Of a stretch of 64,000 bases of DNA, positions 1 through 10,960 are shown in pieces. Position 1 is the stretch's first letter. Each line of letters opens with the position of its first letter. This DNA is from Palaemon carinicauda (taxonomy: Eukaryota; Arthropoda; Malacostraca; Decapoda; Palaemonidae): assembly GCF_036898095.1 (NCBI RefSeq), contig NC_090728.1:92168869-92232868 (forward strand). The letters run 5' to 3'. A model generated the notes under the pieces. It had not been told where the DNA came from. It ran no database searches and was given only the letters and a program-made list of their open reading frames with translations. The translations under genes and the position numbers were made by a program.

Positions 1-620
1 GATTGATGAATGAGGTGAAATCATTTAAATATTTAGTTACTATGGTCTCTAATACACGATCTTTAGAATTTGAGCTTAATGAAAGGTTAGAAAAAAAATA
101 AATCATACAATGGCTATGTTAAGTGAAATTTGGAAAAGAAATCGCCTGAAATTACATATAAAAATCAGGCTATATATCGGTTTAGCGAAATCAGTGTTAC
201 TGTATGGACATGAGTCGTGGTATGGCAATGAAACAATATCCAACAGATTTTGTAGATTTGAGAACAAAATCCTCAGAAGAATATCGTAAGTTAAATGGCA
301 GGACAGGATTAGAAATGGAACTATAATAGAGAGATTACTCAAGGGCCATATGCGGATAAGATCATGGTGAGGGGTAGATGGAGATGGTTTGGTCATACTC
401 TTCGCACTCCCCAAGAGAGATTAGTTCACCAAACGTTCAACTGGGCTGTACAAGGCCCTAGAAGAGTTAAAAGACCCAGGCCTACATGGCTGAGGACCAT
501 GAAACGTGAAGTAGATGATGAATGGATAAATATTAATTTAAAAGCTCAAGATGGAGACGAGTGACGAAATCTAACCGAGGCCCTTTGCGTCAATTGGCGT
601 CGGAGATGATGATGATGATA
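1..620 (+). mobile_element. 3' end of a non-LTR retrotransposon (LINE copy A)
   Basis: This is the decayed C-terminal end of a LINE polyprotein. From about 100 the + strand reads a degenerate post-RT region with an LLYG.ESW-like stretch near 200-225. It then reads an open segment from 364 to 564 with the pattern RWRWFGHTLR, followed by PRPTWLRTMKRE. This is the RW-GH-LR ... RGRP--TWRR module that closes many LINE ORF2 proteins. A stop at 562-564 is followed by a short 3' UTR and a (GAT)n-type tail near 606-622. The RT catalytic part is absent, so the copy is 5'-truncated or continues left of the window. The clade is not assigned. A second copy lies inverted at 884-1372. Confidence 0.75.
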
Positions 621-739
621 ATAGTGATATTAATTTTATAATTAGCAAAGCTGAACGTCGAATTTATAGTCGATTTTCTTTTGGTCGGAGAAATATAGGT
701 AATGAACACTGTGTCAATTAGATAAATATATTGCTAAAA

Positions 740-873
<134 letters not shown>

Positions 874-883
874 TACAATAATC

Positions 884-1372
884 ATCTTCTCCTACGCCTA
901 TTGACGCAAAGGGCCAAGGTTAGATTTCACCAGTCGTCTCCATCTTGAGCTTTTAATTCAATACATCTCAATTCATCATCTCCTACCTCGCGCTTCATAA
1001 TTCTCATACCTGTAGGCCTGGGTCTTCCAACTCTTCTAGTGTCTTGTGGAGCCCACCTGGACGTTTGGTGAACTAATCTCTCTTGGGGATTGCGAAAAGC
1101 ATGCCCAAACTATGTCAATCTACCCCTCATCATGATATCAACATATGGCACTCGAATAATCTCTCTTATAGTTTCATTGCTAATCCTTTCCTGCCGTTTA
1201 ACTCACAATATCCTTCCGTAAATCTATTGGAGAATGTTTCATTGTCATATCATGACTCATGTCCATACAGTAACACCGATCTCACTAAACTCATAGTGTG
1301 ATTTTTATTTGTAATTTCAGGCGATTTGATTTCCAAATTCTACTTAACCTAGCCATTGTCTGATTTGCTTTT
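884..1372 (-). mobile_element. 3' end of the same LINE family, inverted (LINE copy B)
   Basis: The reverse complement aligns almost end to end with 103-620. It shares the LLYG-like stretch, the GRP/RP..T-like region and the 3' UTR ending GGCCCTTTGCGTCAAT, with many substitutions and small gaps. Only C-terminal coding sequence and 3' UTR are present. The copy has in-frame stops and is not functional. Together with copy A it forms an inverted repeat of roughly 490 bp arms separated by about 265 bp. Confidence 0.75.
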
Positions 1373-1391
1373 TTTAATCTTTCATTTAACT

Positions 1392-1725
1392 ACACACACA
1401 CACACACACACACTTTAAGCTTCCTCGTGTTACTGTAACCAGTGCTCTCGAGAAACTATAAATTTGATATAATGTTCCACTTATATGGTATTGTTTGGAA
1501 TTGATACACACACACACACTTTAAGCTTCCTCGTGTTACTGTAACCAGTGCTCTCGAGAAACTATAAATTTGATATAATGTTCCACTTATATGGTATTGT
1601 TTGGAATTGATACACACACACACACACACTTTAAGCTTCCTCGTGTTACTGTGACCAGTGCTCTCGAGAGAAACTATAAATTTGATATAATGTTCCACTT
1701 ATATGGTATTGTTTGGAATTGATAT
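1392..1725. repeat. Three tandem copies of a ~108-bp unit
   Basis: Each unit is a (CA)n run followed by TTTAAGCTTCCTCGTG and about 85 bp ending GGTATTGTTTGGAATTGAT. Unit anchors lie at 1414, 1520 and 1630, giving periods of 106 and 110. The copies differ mainly in the length of the CA run and by a few substitutions. Confidence 0.9.
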
Positions 1726-3092
1726 ATAGTACTCAGACACGGTTTATAATTAAAACTGCAAAATTTTCATATCAATTTTTTGTTGTTTCACTTTTGATAT
1801 CTCTCGTATTGTAATTTACGTAACATTAAACGACAAAAAAAAGGTGATGTATAGCACTGGCAAATGACTAAAGTGAACTGTTTTGCAAATAATTTTTTGC
1901 CATTCAACGACCCTCTGCCCTATGCAATATTAATAGAGGGCAGATTGTTTCAAGGATAAAAGACCTTTGATTAAGTCTTTGATGTTTTCTTCTTATTAAA
2001 GGATGTAGGAGTTTCAGAATAGTCTTTTGGCGGTTTTCCGACGTGCATTTTGTATGCATGGACAAATCCTCTTACATATTTAGCTTTAGCCGACTGTTTG
2101 AATTCATCGAGTCATATTATTTTAACTTGGGCCCAATCGCTCCGGGTAAACCAATGAAAACACAAAGGGTTAATCCTCCAATAAATGATCCAATAGTTGG
2201 CGCTCGGCTTCGTTGATATTTTGTAAAGTTATATTTGCAATCCCCTTTGACGGCCGTTTGTTTGTGCGCACGTGCGTGTGTGTGTTTGCGTTTGCTTCCC
2301 CGATGCTTGTTACCTTTTGATTCGCTTCTTTCTGTTCTCCGCTTTTCTTTCCTTTTTAGGCGCACTTAATTAATCTCTGTGTTGACAGTGTCTTTTCATC
2401 GTGATGTGTTCATGAACTCGCTTCAAAGAAAAGCTAATTAACCACATTGTTGTGAACACAGGGCACCTCCTCATTCAGGCTTTAGGGTTCAAGCCTCGCT
2501 CTCTCTCTCCGGCATTCTTCATCTCATTAGAAAACTCCAGAGTTGCGGTGGTACAATTCTTACATATTTTGAGTAACGCCGTTTGAGCCTTTGTGTTTGC
2601 CACTATCAAGTGAAGGTTTGTCTTTGAGGTTTTTCTTTTTAATCCCAGTATCAACATTTGCTATGCGCTTTATTACTTTCCCCTTTATTAACTTAAAAAA
2701 CTTGTTACATAAATTCTTTACAAGATCGGCGTTTTTAACCAAATCATAATTTGACTTTGCCCACTCTCTCATAAAGGGGAATATCACTCCCTTGATGGCA
2801 ACTCCCTTCCCCCATCTTTCATTCTCCCTACCATCGACCATTTATCAGTGTCTTTGTCATGTCGCCCCAAACCTTGGATATAATGCAAATGTCCAAGAGC
2901 AGGATTTGTCAAACTGTCAAAGTTGTATTATTGTCGTGATTAACTCAATTTCGCGATCATTATAAATGTTACCACTTGCAATTATGGTTGCCAATGCAAA
3001 TGGCAATGATCCTTTTTACATTTAAGTTTTTACCTCGATTTTCATTGGAAAGTGGAAATATAGGCCTGGCGTTTTTTTTTTTTTTTTTTAAA
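1726..3092. other. No gene seen
   Basis: AT-rich sequence with no recognisable coding, RNA or transposon signal. The short open frames here are low-complexity. Poly-T lies at about 3070-3089. Confidence 0.6.
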
Positions 3093-3250
3093 GTATTGCA
3101 GTTTATAACGATAGCTCAATCCTAAGTGTTTTTCATTGTATTAGTATTGCAGTTTATAAGAACGGTAGCTCAATCGTGTATTTTTCATTTTATTAGTATT
3201 GTAGTTTATAAGAACGGTAGCTCAATCCTAACTATTTTTCCATTGTATTT
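3093..3250. repeat. Three tandem copies of a ~52-bp unit
   Basis: Units begin with GTATTGCAGTTTATAA at 3093, 3144 and 3196 and contain GGTAGCTCAATC. The copies are diverged by a few bases. Confidence 0.85.
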
Positions 3251-4326
3251 TGCGTTGTAATGCGCTTTGATTATTTAGTAATATTACATTTTTTTAACTT
3301 TTTTTCTCACAGCTCTTGTGGTGATAGCTGGTTTTCAAAGTTATTTAACAGCCTCCGCATACCATTATATATGACTCATAGATGTTTATTTTTCTGGAGA
3401 TTCTATTTTTTTTTTTCAAAACCACTTTTCTGGAATTTTTTTTTTCAAAACTATTTTTTTTTAAATTAAAATTTTCGTGTACATTATTACTATAGTCCCT
3501 ACAATGATACTTGCACCACACTTAAGCTTAATAATATTTCCATTATTATTATTATTCCCAATATTATGTATCAAACCAAAATCCTAATTAAAATGGTATT
3601 GTGATTGTACAGTATTTTAAAAAAATTTTGGAAAGGGTAAGAGGGAGAGTGAATAATATTCCAGTAATAAATGTGTTTTGAGAAAAATTTTAGGCTATAA
3701 TATGTAGGCAAGTGGTATAGTAAGGCGAGAAAATATACTGTAATTATATTTTCATGTGTGGAGGTTATGGTGTAAGCATTCATCGAAGGTAGTTTGCGAT
3801 TGTTTCTCGCAGACATCAGTACGTTGGACATTTAAATGGAAAGGAAATGGGAACAGGTAAAGTACAGTAGTTCCAGACTGCAAAGTTGGCAAAAAAGCTA
3901 GGTTACTAGAATCAAAGGATTTCCATAAAGACAAATTATGCGTACAATGTACTGCATGAGATGCCAGAAGCCACTACCTCCCCCTATCAACTAGGATAAT
4001 TGTCTAGGTACGGTGGTTGATTTTACATTGGTCAGCAATTGTCCTTCCCCAAATGCGTGTGACAAGGGGTTTTTAGTGTTGACCTGCAATGCGTGTGACA
4101 AGGGGTTTTTAGTGTTGACCTGCAATGCAGTCCCATACCAACCCCCCAAAAATGACTTGTATTATTATAGCTCTTCCACAATATATGCATATTAGATAAG
4201 TGGTGCTAAATTTATCAGAATTTTCGTGAAACTTTTATTGAAAATTAACCAGTTTTAAGTAATAATTCCCCAAAAATAACTTCAGCAGTTTTATTGAGAA
4301 TAAATATAACCCACTTTTTTATGCAG
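3251..4326. other. Non-coding stretch upstream of the first recognised exon
   Basis: No gene is recognised. It contains poly-T tracts at about 3405-3470 and a perfect 36-bp direct duplication at 4052-4123 starting AATGCGTGTGACAAGG. It ends in a pyrimidine-rich splice acceptor (TTTTTTATGCAG, last base 4326), so at least the 3' part is intron. Confidence 0.6.
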
Positions 4327-4518
4327 GTGCGTGTTGTTTTGAGAGTATCTCCCAAAATAACGGTGACGGAAGGTGAATCGGAGGTCTTGACCTTAGATAA
4401 ACGACGCCGTCAAGTAACCCTTGTCGAACCTCAAGCAAAACAACCCCAAGAGAGGGTCGGTGTGGCTGCTCCAAAAATGTTTGCCTTTGACCAAGTCTAC
4501 AACCAGGAAGACCCACAG
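4327..4518 (+). CDS. KIF26: KIF26 exon (first in window): start of motor domain
   Basis: This exon encodes 64 codons (numbered 1-64 here) and opens the kinesin motor fold. VRVVLRVSP is the first beta strand, followed by a strand reading RRRQVTLVEP and then the AAPKMFAFDQVY signature, which KIF26 proteins share with a very similar AAPKMFAFD stretch. It is flanked by acceptor ATGCAG and donor CAG/GTGAGA and ends in phase 0. Earlier KIF26 exons, encoding the N-terminal region, are not recognised in 1-4326. Whether this orthologue should be called KIF26A- or B-like cannot be decided, because arthropods usually have a single family member. Confidence 0.9.
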
Positions 4519-4850
4519 GTGAGAGACTAAAGGTTATCAGGATTTAAACTTTTTTTTCTATCTAGAAAATGGGAACACTGGAGTTTCATAAATTTCCAAA
4601 TAATTACTGATAGAGACATTTACTCACTTTAATGATGAAAGTTACATCTTTTCAATAGCCATTCATTAAATACTCTTGGATATATTACTGTTTTTTCAAG
4701 ATTACAGTTACATTATTTTTTGTAGATTTGGCTATGTATCCGACATAGTGTTTCATATTTTATGTCAGGAATATCCTACTATATTACTCCTATTCTTATA
4801 GAATATAAAACGTCTTCTAATATACCTTTACTGTATTCATCAATTGACAG

Positions 4851-5142
4851 AATGAAGTTGTCACTGGAGCAGTTGTAGATGTCTTACATGCTGTGCTAGC
4901 AGGGAATGATGGCTGTGTGTTATGTTTTGGAGGGGCTGATTTAGGTAAAACCTACACCATGCTGGGATCACACACGGGTCCTGGAGAACTAGGTGTTATG
5001 CCATCTTCTATAGCATGGTTATACCGAGCCATTGTTGAGCAGAAGGCGAAAAGTGGTGCCAGATTCAGTGTTAGAGTATCTGCTGTTGCAGTTGATGCTG
5101 CTGGTGCAATGCTTACTGATCTTCTCGCCGAATATGCGCAAG
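4851..5142 (+). CDS. KIF26: KIF26 exon: atypical P-loop
   Basis: Codons 65-161 plus one base. The exon carries FGGADLGKTYTM at about residues 89-100, in the place of the kinesin P-loop GQTGSGKT. KIF26 proteins are known to have lost the canonical P-loop and to be unable to hydrolyse ATP. Downstream, KSGARFSVRVSAV matches the KIF26 motor core closely. The intron before it is 332 bp (4519-4850, nothing else seen). The acceptor is TTGACAG and the donor CAAG/GTATTG. Inference: the product binds microtubules without walking and acts in signalling or cytoskeletal anchoring, as described for KIF26/VAB-8. Confidence 0.93.
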
Positions 5143-5303
5143 GTATTGATTTCCTGTTTTCAACCTTGACAGTTTTCTTAATACTGACACAAGAGACTTG
5201 TTTATTTACCTGTAAATGTATATTGTATCATTAAATCAGTAATATAAATTTGATTTATCACTGAGTAAAGTAACTTTTTTTAAATATAAATTTTATCTTG
5301 CAG

Positions 5304-5552
5304 AAGGCGAAGCATCTCCTGGTGCATTACTGCGTGATACAACAGGAGGTTACCTATCTTCAGTAGCTGAGCTTAGAGCGCCCTCACCTGAAACAGCCGC
5401 ACATTATTTGGATGTTGCCATTGCTGCTCGTTCTTCACATGCTCATTCTCAAGTCCAGTCTTCTCAACCTGCCCCTCCTCCTGGATCTGCCACTTTACTC
5501 TACACTTTACATATTTATCAGTATGCTGTTGACAAGTCAGGAAAAGGAGGAG
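5304..5552 (+). CDS. KIF26: KIF26 exon: switch I region
   Basis: This exon continues in phase from the previous one (83 codons). It contains ELRAPSPETAAHYLDVAIAA followed by RSSHAHSQ in the switch I position, where canonical kinesins have NxxSSRSH. The segment LYTLHIYQYAVDKSGKGG is the conserved KIF26 strand before switch II. The acceptor is TCTTGCAG and the donor GAG/GTAATA. The flanking introns are only 161 and 164 bp. Confidence 0.92.
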
Positions 5553-5716
5553 GTAATACATGAGTATTTGTTTATTTTGTAGAGAATTGGATTTTGTTTT
5601 ACTTATTTGAATGCAAGATGTTTTATCATTCTATATTATCCATAATGAAGTAAGAAATACAAAATATATTACTAGTTCTCATTAAAGCTTTGATGTTCTA
5701 ATTTTTGCTTTTACAG

Positions 5717-6012
5717 TTGTTGGTGGGCGTAGCCGTCTTCATATGATTGACGTTGGGGATGTAAGTGGGAGTAATGGAGGGATGTCTTTGTCTGCCCTGA
5801 CTTCTGTTCTCTTAGCAATATTTAATGGTCAACGTTACCTTCCACATCGTGAAAACAAATTAACAATGTTACTTAGAGAAGCTCTGGGATCTGTAACTTG
5901 TCATGCTGCAATGGTTGTACATATTTCTCCTTCACCACGGCATGCTCAACACACACTAGCTACTCTGCAATTAGCTTCTCGAGTCCACCGGATGAGACGC
6001 AAGAAACTAAAG
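5717..6012 (+). CDS. KIF26: KIF26 exon: switch II and end of motor domain
   Basis: RSRLHMIDVGD sits where active kinesins have DLAGSE in switch II, which again indicates a non-hydrolysing motor. LSALTSVLLAIFNGQRYLPHRENKLTMLLREALG is the alpha4-alpha5 microtubule-binding region (L12: PHRENKLT), well conserved. The exon ends in a basic neck-like stretch, RVHRMRRKKLK, with donor AAG/GTACCT and phase 0. A read-through frame continues to 6153 within the intron but has no support as coding. Confidence 0.93.
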
Positions 6013-6294
6013 GTACCTATTCATTCAAGTGCTTGCTTCTGTTACTTTTCAAGTTCAGTGATAAAGAATGAGACATTTACTATTTTAGTAGAATATTTTC
6101 CATCCTTAGTACCAATGAATTTTAAGCTTTACTTTGTGAACATGAAAATGTAAACTTAATTTGAAATTTTTGTAAACTACTACCTATCTAATGAAGAGTA
6201 TTGTACTCGTTAGGATTTTTTAAGAGAATTAGGTGTTGCAAATAATTACATGGACACATGACAGTTGTGCTAATTATCTTTGGAATATTTTCAG

Positions 6295-8086
6295 GGTATT
6301 GGTGGTTCAAATTCTGGAGGTAGTTCTGAGGGTTCTCGTAGTCGATCTTCCGGTGGAGATACGTCAGCTGGTTCCTCATCTATAGATTTCTCCTCATCAG
6401 AGCAGTCTTGTGATACAGTCATTTACATTGGTGGTGGTGGTCCTGGTGATGCAACAGATAATGAACATCCCCCAGTGTTTATGCCTCATCATACTAATCA
6501 GCAAATGTGGCCCATTACTCGACTTCGATCAATGGAACATTTGAGGCCTCACTCTGCATCGCCTACTCCTGCCCATACCCGACGTGCTGCATCAGCCAGC
6601 CCAACACCAACTTCTCGCTCAGTACCCAATGGAAGATCACATGGAAAACCAAGACCACCCCCTAGAACAGTTAGTAATGCAAATAGTCCTCTCAGTAGTG
6701 GGAAAGTAACTCCTGGTGGTAGCTTCATACGCCACCAACCTGGGGTGAGTCATGTTGCATATAATAAAGTGGGTCAAAAACCTCTCCTTTCTTCATTCAA
6801 ACCACAAGTTACGCTAGGTCCCCTGGTGCCTGGTGATTTAAGGCATTTCAATTATAATGCTTATGAGGAGCCAAATAATCTCGTACCAACATACAGGCAA
6901 ACTGGTAATCATCCTCAACAGACTATTCTGTTACATCAACAGCAACAACCACTTCAACCACAACAACAACAGGAACAACATAAACAGCAGCAACATCAAC
7001 ATCAACAGCAGCAGCAACAACAGCAACAACAACAGCCACAGCAGCAGCAGCAGCAACAACAACTCCAACAGCTAAGTCAAAAGCATATCCAACAACAATT
7101 GAAGCAGCAACATTTATACTTGCTACAGCACCCCCAAACAAAGCAGCAGCAAATTCAGCAACAGCAGCAAATTCAACACTTTCAATTGTATCAGCAACAG
7201 AAACAACTTCAAAGTCAACAACAGAGTTTACAGCAGCCAGGCCAACAGCAAAGCATGCAACAGCAATACCAACATCAAACTTTCCAACAACAGCATCTAC
7301 AGTTACAGCAACAGCAATTGAAACTACAACAGCTTCAACAGCAACAACTTGCTCAGCAATCAAATCGATTAAATGCAAAGAATCCAACTGATGGAGTAGT
7401 GTCTGACGAACAGTGGATTGATGGCCCAAGGGTTCATAAGTCACGTGTGGCAGCTGCACAAAAGATGAAAAAAGAAAAATCAGAAACTTGGGTTGATGGT
7501 CCACAAGTTACCCCTATAGGTTATGGTTTTATGGATGATCATAAAAAAACTATGATAGAAAGATGGGTAGCAGTTCAGACAGCCCAGGTTGTACAACAGC
7601 TGGAGCAACAGCAAACTGTCCCACCTCAAACTCCAACACAGAATTCTACCACTCAAGAACAGTTCACTCATCTTACTCAATTCCGCACTTGTGAAGAATC
7701 TACGTTAGACAGTGATCAAGACACCCTGAGTGAAGATCCACCCTCTGGTGCAGGTCAGGCAAACGGCACAAGTACTACTATGCCACCACAACCTAATCTC
7801 ATTGAAGAGCTAGAACGTAAAAACTTGATACCAGCTGAAGATCCCAAACCCCCCGAAGAACCTGATCCACCATCTAATGAAGCAGAATCACTACCAAAAG
7901 AATGCACTGTAGATGAGAAGAGTACTGAACCACATTGTTCACCAGATGAAGCTTCTGTAGCAGATGAGCCTTCAATTGATGATATATGTTCTCAGTGTGA
8001 AGCATTAGCTGAAGAGTGTGAAGAACTGAGCTCTCTTTTGTCTTGTGAAGAGGAAGAATGTAAAAGACAAGCACACCAAGGTTTAG
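6295..8086 (+). CDS. KIF26: KIF26 large exon: post-motor region with polyglutamine tract
   Basis: 597 codons (about residues 344-940) plus one base. The N-terminal part carries SSSEQSCDTVIYIGG, a signature of the region just after the KIF26 motor. A Ser/Pro/Thr-rich disordered segment follows, then a Gln-rich tract at about residues 558-701. Next come two WIDGP/WVDGP repeats near residues 720-745; KIF26 proteins carry a similar WVDGP motif. The C-terminal third is acidic with a Cys-rich patch (ICSQCEALAEECEELSSLLSCEEEECK). The donor is TTTAG/GTAAGC. The open frame runs on to 8202 but the splice donor fits the next exon in phase. Confidence 0.9.
6937..7370 (+). repeat. CAG/CAA-rich region coding for polyglutamine
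   Basis: A long Gln-dominated stretch of mixed CAG and CAA codons. The purest block is around 7005-7065, and histidine, leucine and proline are interspersed elsewhere. The mixed codons argue that much of the tract is selectively maintained or old, while the purest part may vary in length. The antisense strand is open over the same span only because of this composition. Confidence 0.9.
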
Positions 8087-8556
8087 GTAAGCTGCTTAAA
8101 GATTATTCAGTGTACATAGGTTATACTATAAATGGGGTTGATAAACAAGTTACTGTATGCAACCTACCATACAATTCACCATTTGTGTATTGTTTTTACT
8201 AATGAACTCCTTTTTAATTCCATGCATGTTAATTTAGTACTTGTAATATCATAAACACATTCTTTTTTAATACTCCAAGTCAAGAGATTTTATGTAAAAT
8301 GAATGAATTCGCTTATAATGTTTAAACACTTTCAGCCAAAGCAGGCAGTAATTGTAGACTCTGGGCTGGGCACTACAGTAGTGTATAATAATTTAATGTA
8401 TACATTGATGGATATACAGTTGTCTAACTCACTCAGTGCACTTGGCGAGTGGTGAGTGAAAAGTTGAATGCTTCACTAACACTGGTAGAGAGAATTGTGG
8501 AATGAAGCATAGACTGATTTAATGTCGTGTCTTACCGGTTACTGTGCATGCAGCCG

Positions 8557-8672
8557 TATTATTATTATTAGCTAAGCTACAACTCTACTTGGAAAAGCAA
8601 GATGCTATAAGCCCATGGGCTCCAACAGGAAAAAAGTAGCCCAATGAGGAAAAGAAATAAGGAAATAAAAAA
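8557..8672 (+). repeat. Short dispersed repeat with (ATT)n edge
   Basis: ATT repeats are followed by GCTAAGCTACAACTCTACTT and about 85 bp including ATGCTATAAGCCC and GGGCTCCAACAGG. An inverted, diverged copy lies at 30214-30296 with the same core and its own ATT/AAT run. The organisation resembles a SINE or the 3' tail of a LINE. No RNA polymerase III boxes were identified. Confidence 0.75.
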
Positions 8673-8892
8673 ACTACATTAGAGGTAATGAATGTACACA
8701 TTTGTGTTTTTCTTTTACAGATGGAATTACTGTTATCATTACACCTTTGTGTTTTACATTTAGAGGCAAGATTACTGTCTTATCATTATTTTGATGCTTC
8801 AGTGGCCTGGTTTGTAAGGTCCCATAGAAATTTTACAAGGTACCCGTGTTATACAGTTTTAACAGAAATTAGGAGTCTTCATATGATACACC

Positions 8893-8896
<4 letters not shown>

Positions 8897-8953
<57 letters not shown>
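8897..8953. repeat. (AT)n microsatellite
   Basis: About 57 bp of uninterrupted AT dinucleotide in KIF26 intron 5. Confidence 0.95.
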
Positions 8954-8958
<5 letters not shown>

Positions 8959-9425
8959 AAAAAATAAACTTCTTGAATGCTATGGTTTTTGAATTAGCTA
9001 TGAAAATTTGGATTATAATTATCATCAAGTATTTTTAAGTTCAAAGATTCAGGAAGCGTACCAAAAAAATGAAAAGGTAGCTTTGACTCATACATGTATT
9101 TACAGTATTGGTGTATGCATATGCATGGCAATACATATCCTTAAGAACCTAAATAGTCTGTAGTGACCTTGATACAGCCTGAAAGAAGTCCCTATACTGC
9201 AACATTATCACAGTTTTTAAAATTAATTATGCAGAACTTCCAATCAGATTTTCTCACTTACTATGCAGAACCTTCCACATTCTCAAGTATCATGGGATCA
9301 TTATCTGCTCATTTGAGTTTGTAAATTGTAGAATATGTCGATTGAATTTCCCTTGCTTTGCATCCTATCTCACAATATGTATATTGTACAGTATTTGACA
9401 ACTAAAAAAAAAATGTTTATTACAG

Positions 9426-9658
9426 CAACGGTGTTAGAAGAGCCTGAATTAGAAGCAGCAATAGGAACAGACATTGAAGAGCTTGGGAAAGATGATGGTG
9501 ATGAAACGGGACATGAGGCAGATGAAGAAGAAAGTACAACCCCTCAAAGAGGATGGATAAGACGATCGCTAGCCTCCTCGGGAACACATCATTCCACAGA
9601 ACTAATTGAAGTTCAGATTCCTGATTACCCTGTGATCACGGTTGACACATGCATACAG
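9426..9658 (+). CDS. KIF26: KIF26 exon: acidic linker
   Basis: 78 codons, joined in phase to the preceding exon across the acceptor TTACAG. The residues are strongly acidic (EEPELEAAIGTDIEELGKDD and a DEEES run). They are followed by RGWIRRSLASSGTHHSTELI, and the exon ends in IPDYPVITVDTCIQ before the donor CAG/GTAATT. Homology to vertebrate KIF26 is not obvious in this linker. The assignment rests on phase, splice sites and position. Confidence 0.8.
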
Positions 9659-10960
9659 GTAATTATTTACCACAGGTGTATAATTGGCATAGTAATTTTT
9701 TGGAGAATATTTTAAGGGTAGTTTATAGACATTGCAATATTTTAAGGGTAGTTTATAGACATTGCAATTATAAAAAAATGAATGTCTTTTAAGACAAAAT
9801 TCAAATAGTGGTAATTTTACTGGCAACAGGTAGTAAACATAAGGGATATTCCTTCAGATATAGATTTTATTTTAAAGAATGGAAACTACTCTGAAGATAC
9901 CGTTGTTATGTGTTTGGTACACTTCTCTGTCTACTCCTCTAGGATATGCTGTGAAAAATTAATATCGTATATAAAGGTTCTATTCAATAGGTTCTGTAGA
10001 ATGTTGAAAGCTCATATCTTAAGGTCTAAAATTTTTCTTATAAAACTCATGTACATACCTGTATATATATACTGTATATAGAAAAGGCATCTACTCTTAC
10101 AGAAAGGCATTTAAAGCCCTTTTCTTGTAAACAACAAGAAAAAGTACAAATTTGTGCGTCCAAAGTTTAGTTAAGAATATGTGGGTAGTTCAGTTCAACA
10201 AAACTGTTGACTACCAGATTTTTTGTACAGAGTTATTAGGTCAAGAACCATTCTACCACCCAGTAAGCCTCCTCAGTATACTAGAAGAGAACATTATTAT
10301 GGCTCTTGTAATGTAAATTTTATACTGTATACATGTTTTTATAACTCATCTTGAGACCAGCTTAGATTGCTAGAAACATTTTATGTAGAAAACTTAAACC
10401 TAGTTTTGATGACTTTGCCTTTTAACAGAAATGTTTTAATTTATTAATCTAATTTCTAGACTTTATATCAATAAGTAAAATTGTTTTGAACTTCACAGAA
10501 CCTAATAAGTTCCTCAATCAACTGTTTTCCTTTGTCTGATGATTCACCACGATTACTTTTCATACATTATATAGAATTGTACAGACTAGTTAGGGATGGT
10601 AAAGCATAGTTTGAGATGCAGGAGAAAAAAAAAATTACTAACTAAGATTTATGCTTTTTATTGGTTAAAAAAGGGTAACGTAGACAAAGAAAATGTAGTC
10701 TTTGAAATTGCCAGGCAGCTTTTAACAACCTATGTTTTTTCGCCCTTATACAGACTGGTTTGTTTGCCAACAGCAAAGTGGTTGCTTTGGTGAGCATCAT
10801 AACAACATTAACATTGAGGATCGACTTCACTAGCACCAACTTACTTTATCATGAAAAAAAAAAAAAAACGGCATACTTTTTAATAACAAAAAATTGTCTC
10901 AATAAACAAAATATCTTTAGCGAAAGCTGAAACTAGCTATAAACTTTTTAGCAAGGTAAA
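9659..10960. other. KIF26 intron 6, 5' part
   Basis: Ordinary AT-rich intron sequence. A 30-bp perfect direct duplication lies at 9707-9767 (TTTAAGGGTAGTTTATAGAC). No exon or transposon was recognised. Confidence 0.7.

Larger units (their letters stand above)
8087..9425. other. KIF26 intron 5
   Basis: 1339-bp intron bounded by GTAAGC and TTATTACAG. It holds a dispersed repeat (8557-8672) and an (AT)n microsatellite (about 8897-8953). No coding exon was recognised, and the short frames at 8688-9038 and 9335-9425 have no family resemblance. Confidence 0.75.

Noticed and set aside
103..414. 103-codon minus-strand frame, and the related frame at 1083-1301 (+)
   Set aside because: Antisense of the two LINE 3' ends. 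The matching motifs are on the other strand.
6013..6153. Read-through of the KIF26 motor exon
   Set aside because: A good donor (AAG/GTACCT) at 6012 and a phase-matched acceptor at 6294 lead into the conserved SSEQSCDTVIY exon. The extension is AT-rich intron.
6923..7504. 193-codon minus-strand frame opposite the KIF26 polyglutamine exon
   Set aside because: It is the antisense of CAG/CAA repeats, giving Val/Ala-rich translation with no domain. The sense strand is a well-supported exon.
8688..9038. 116-codon + strand frame with an IYIYIY run
   Set aside because: The frame is a translation of intronic sequence including the (AT)n microsatellite, without family resemblance.
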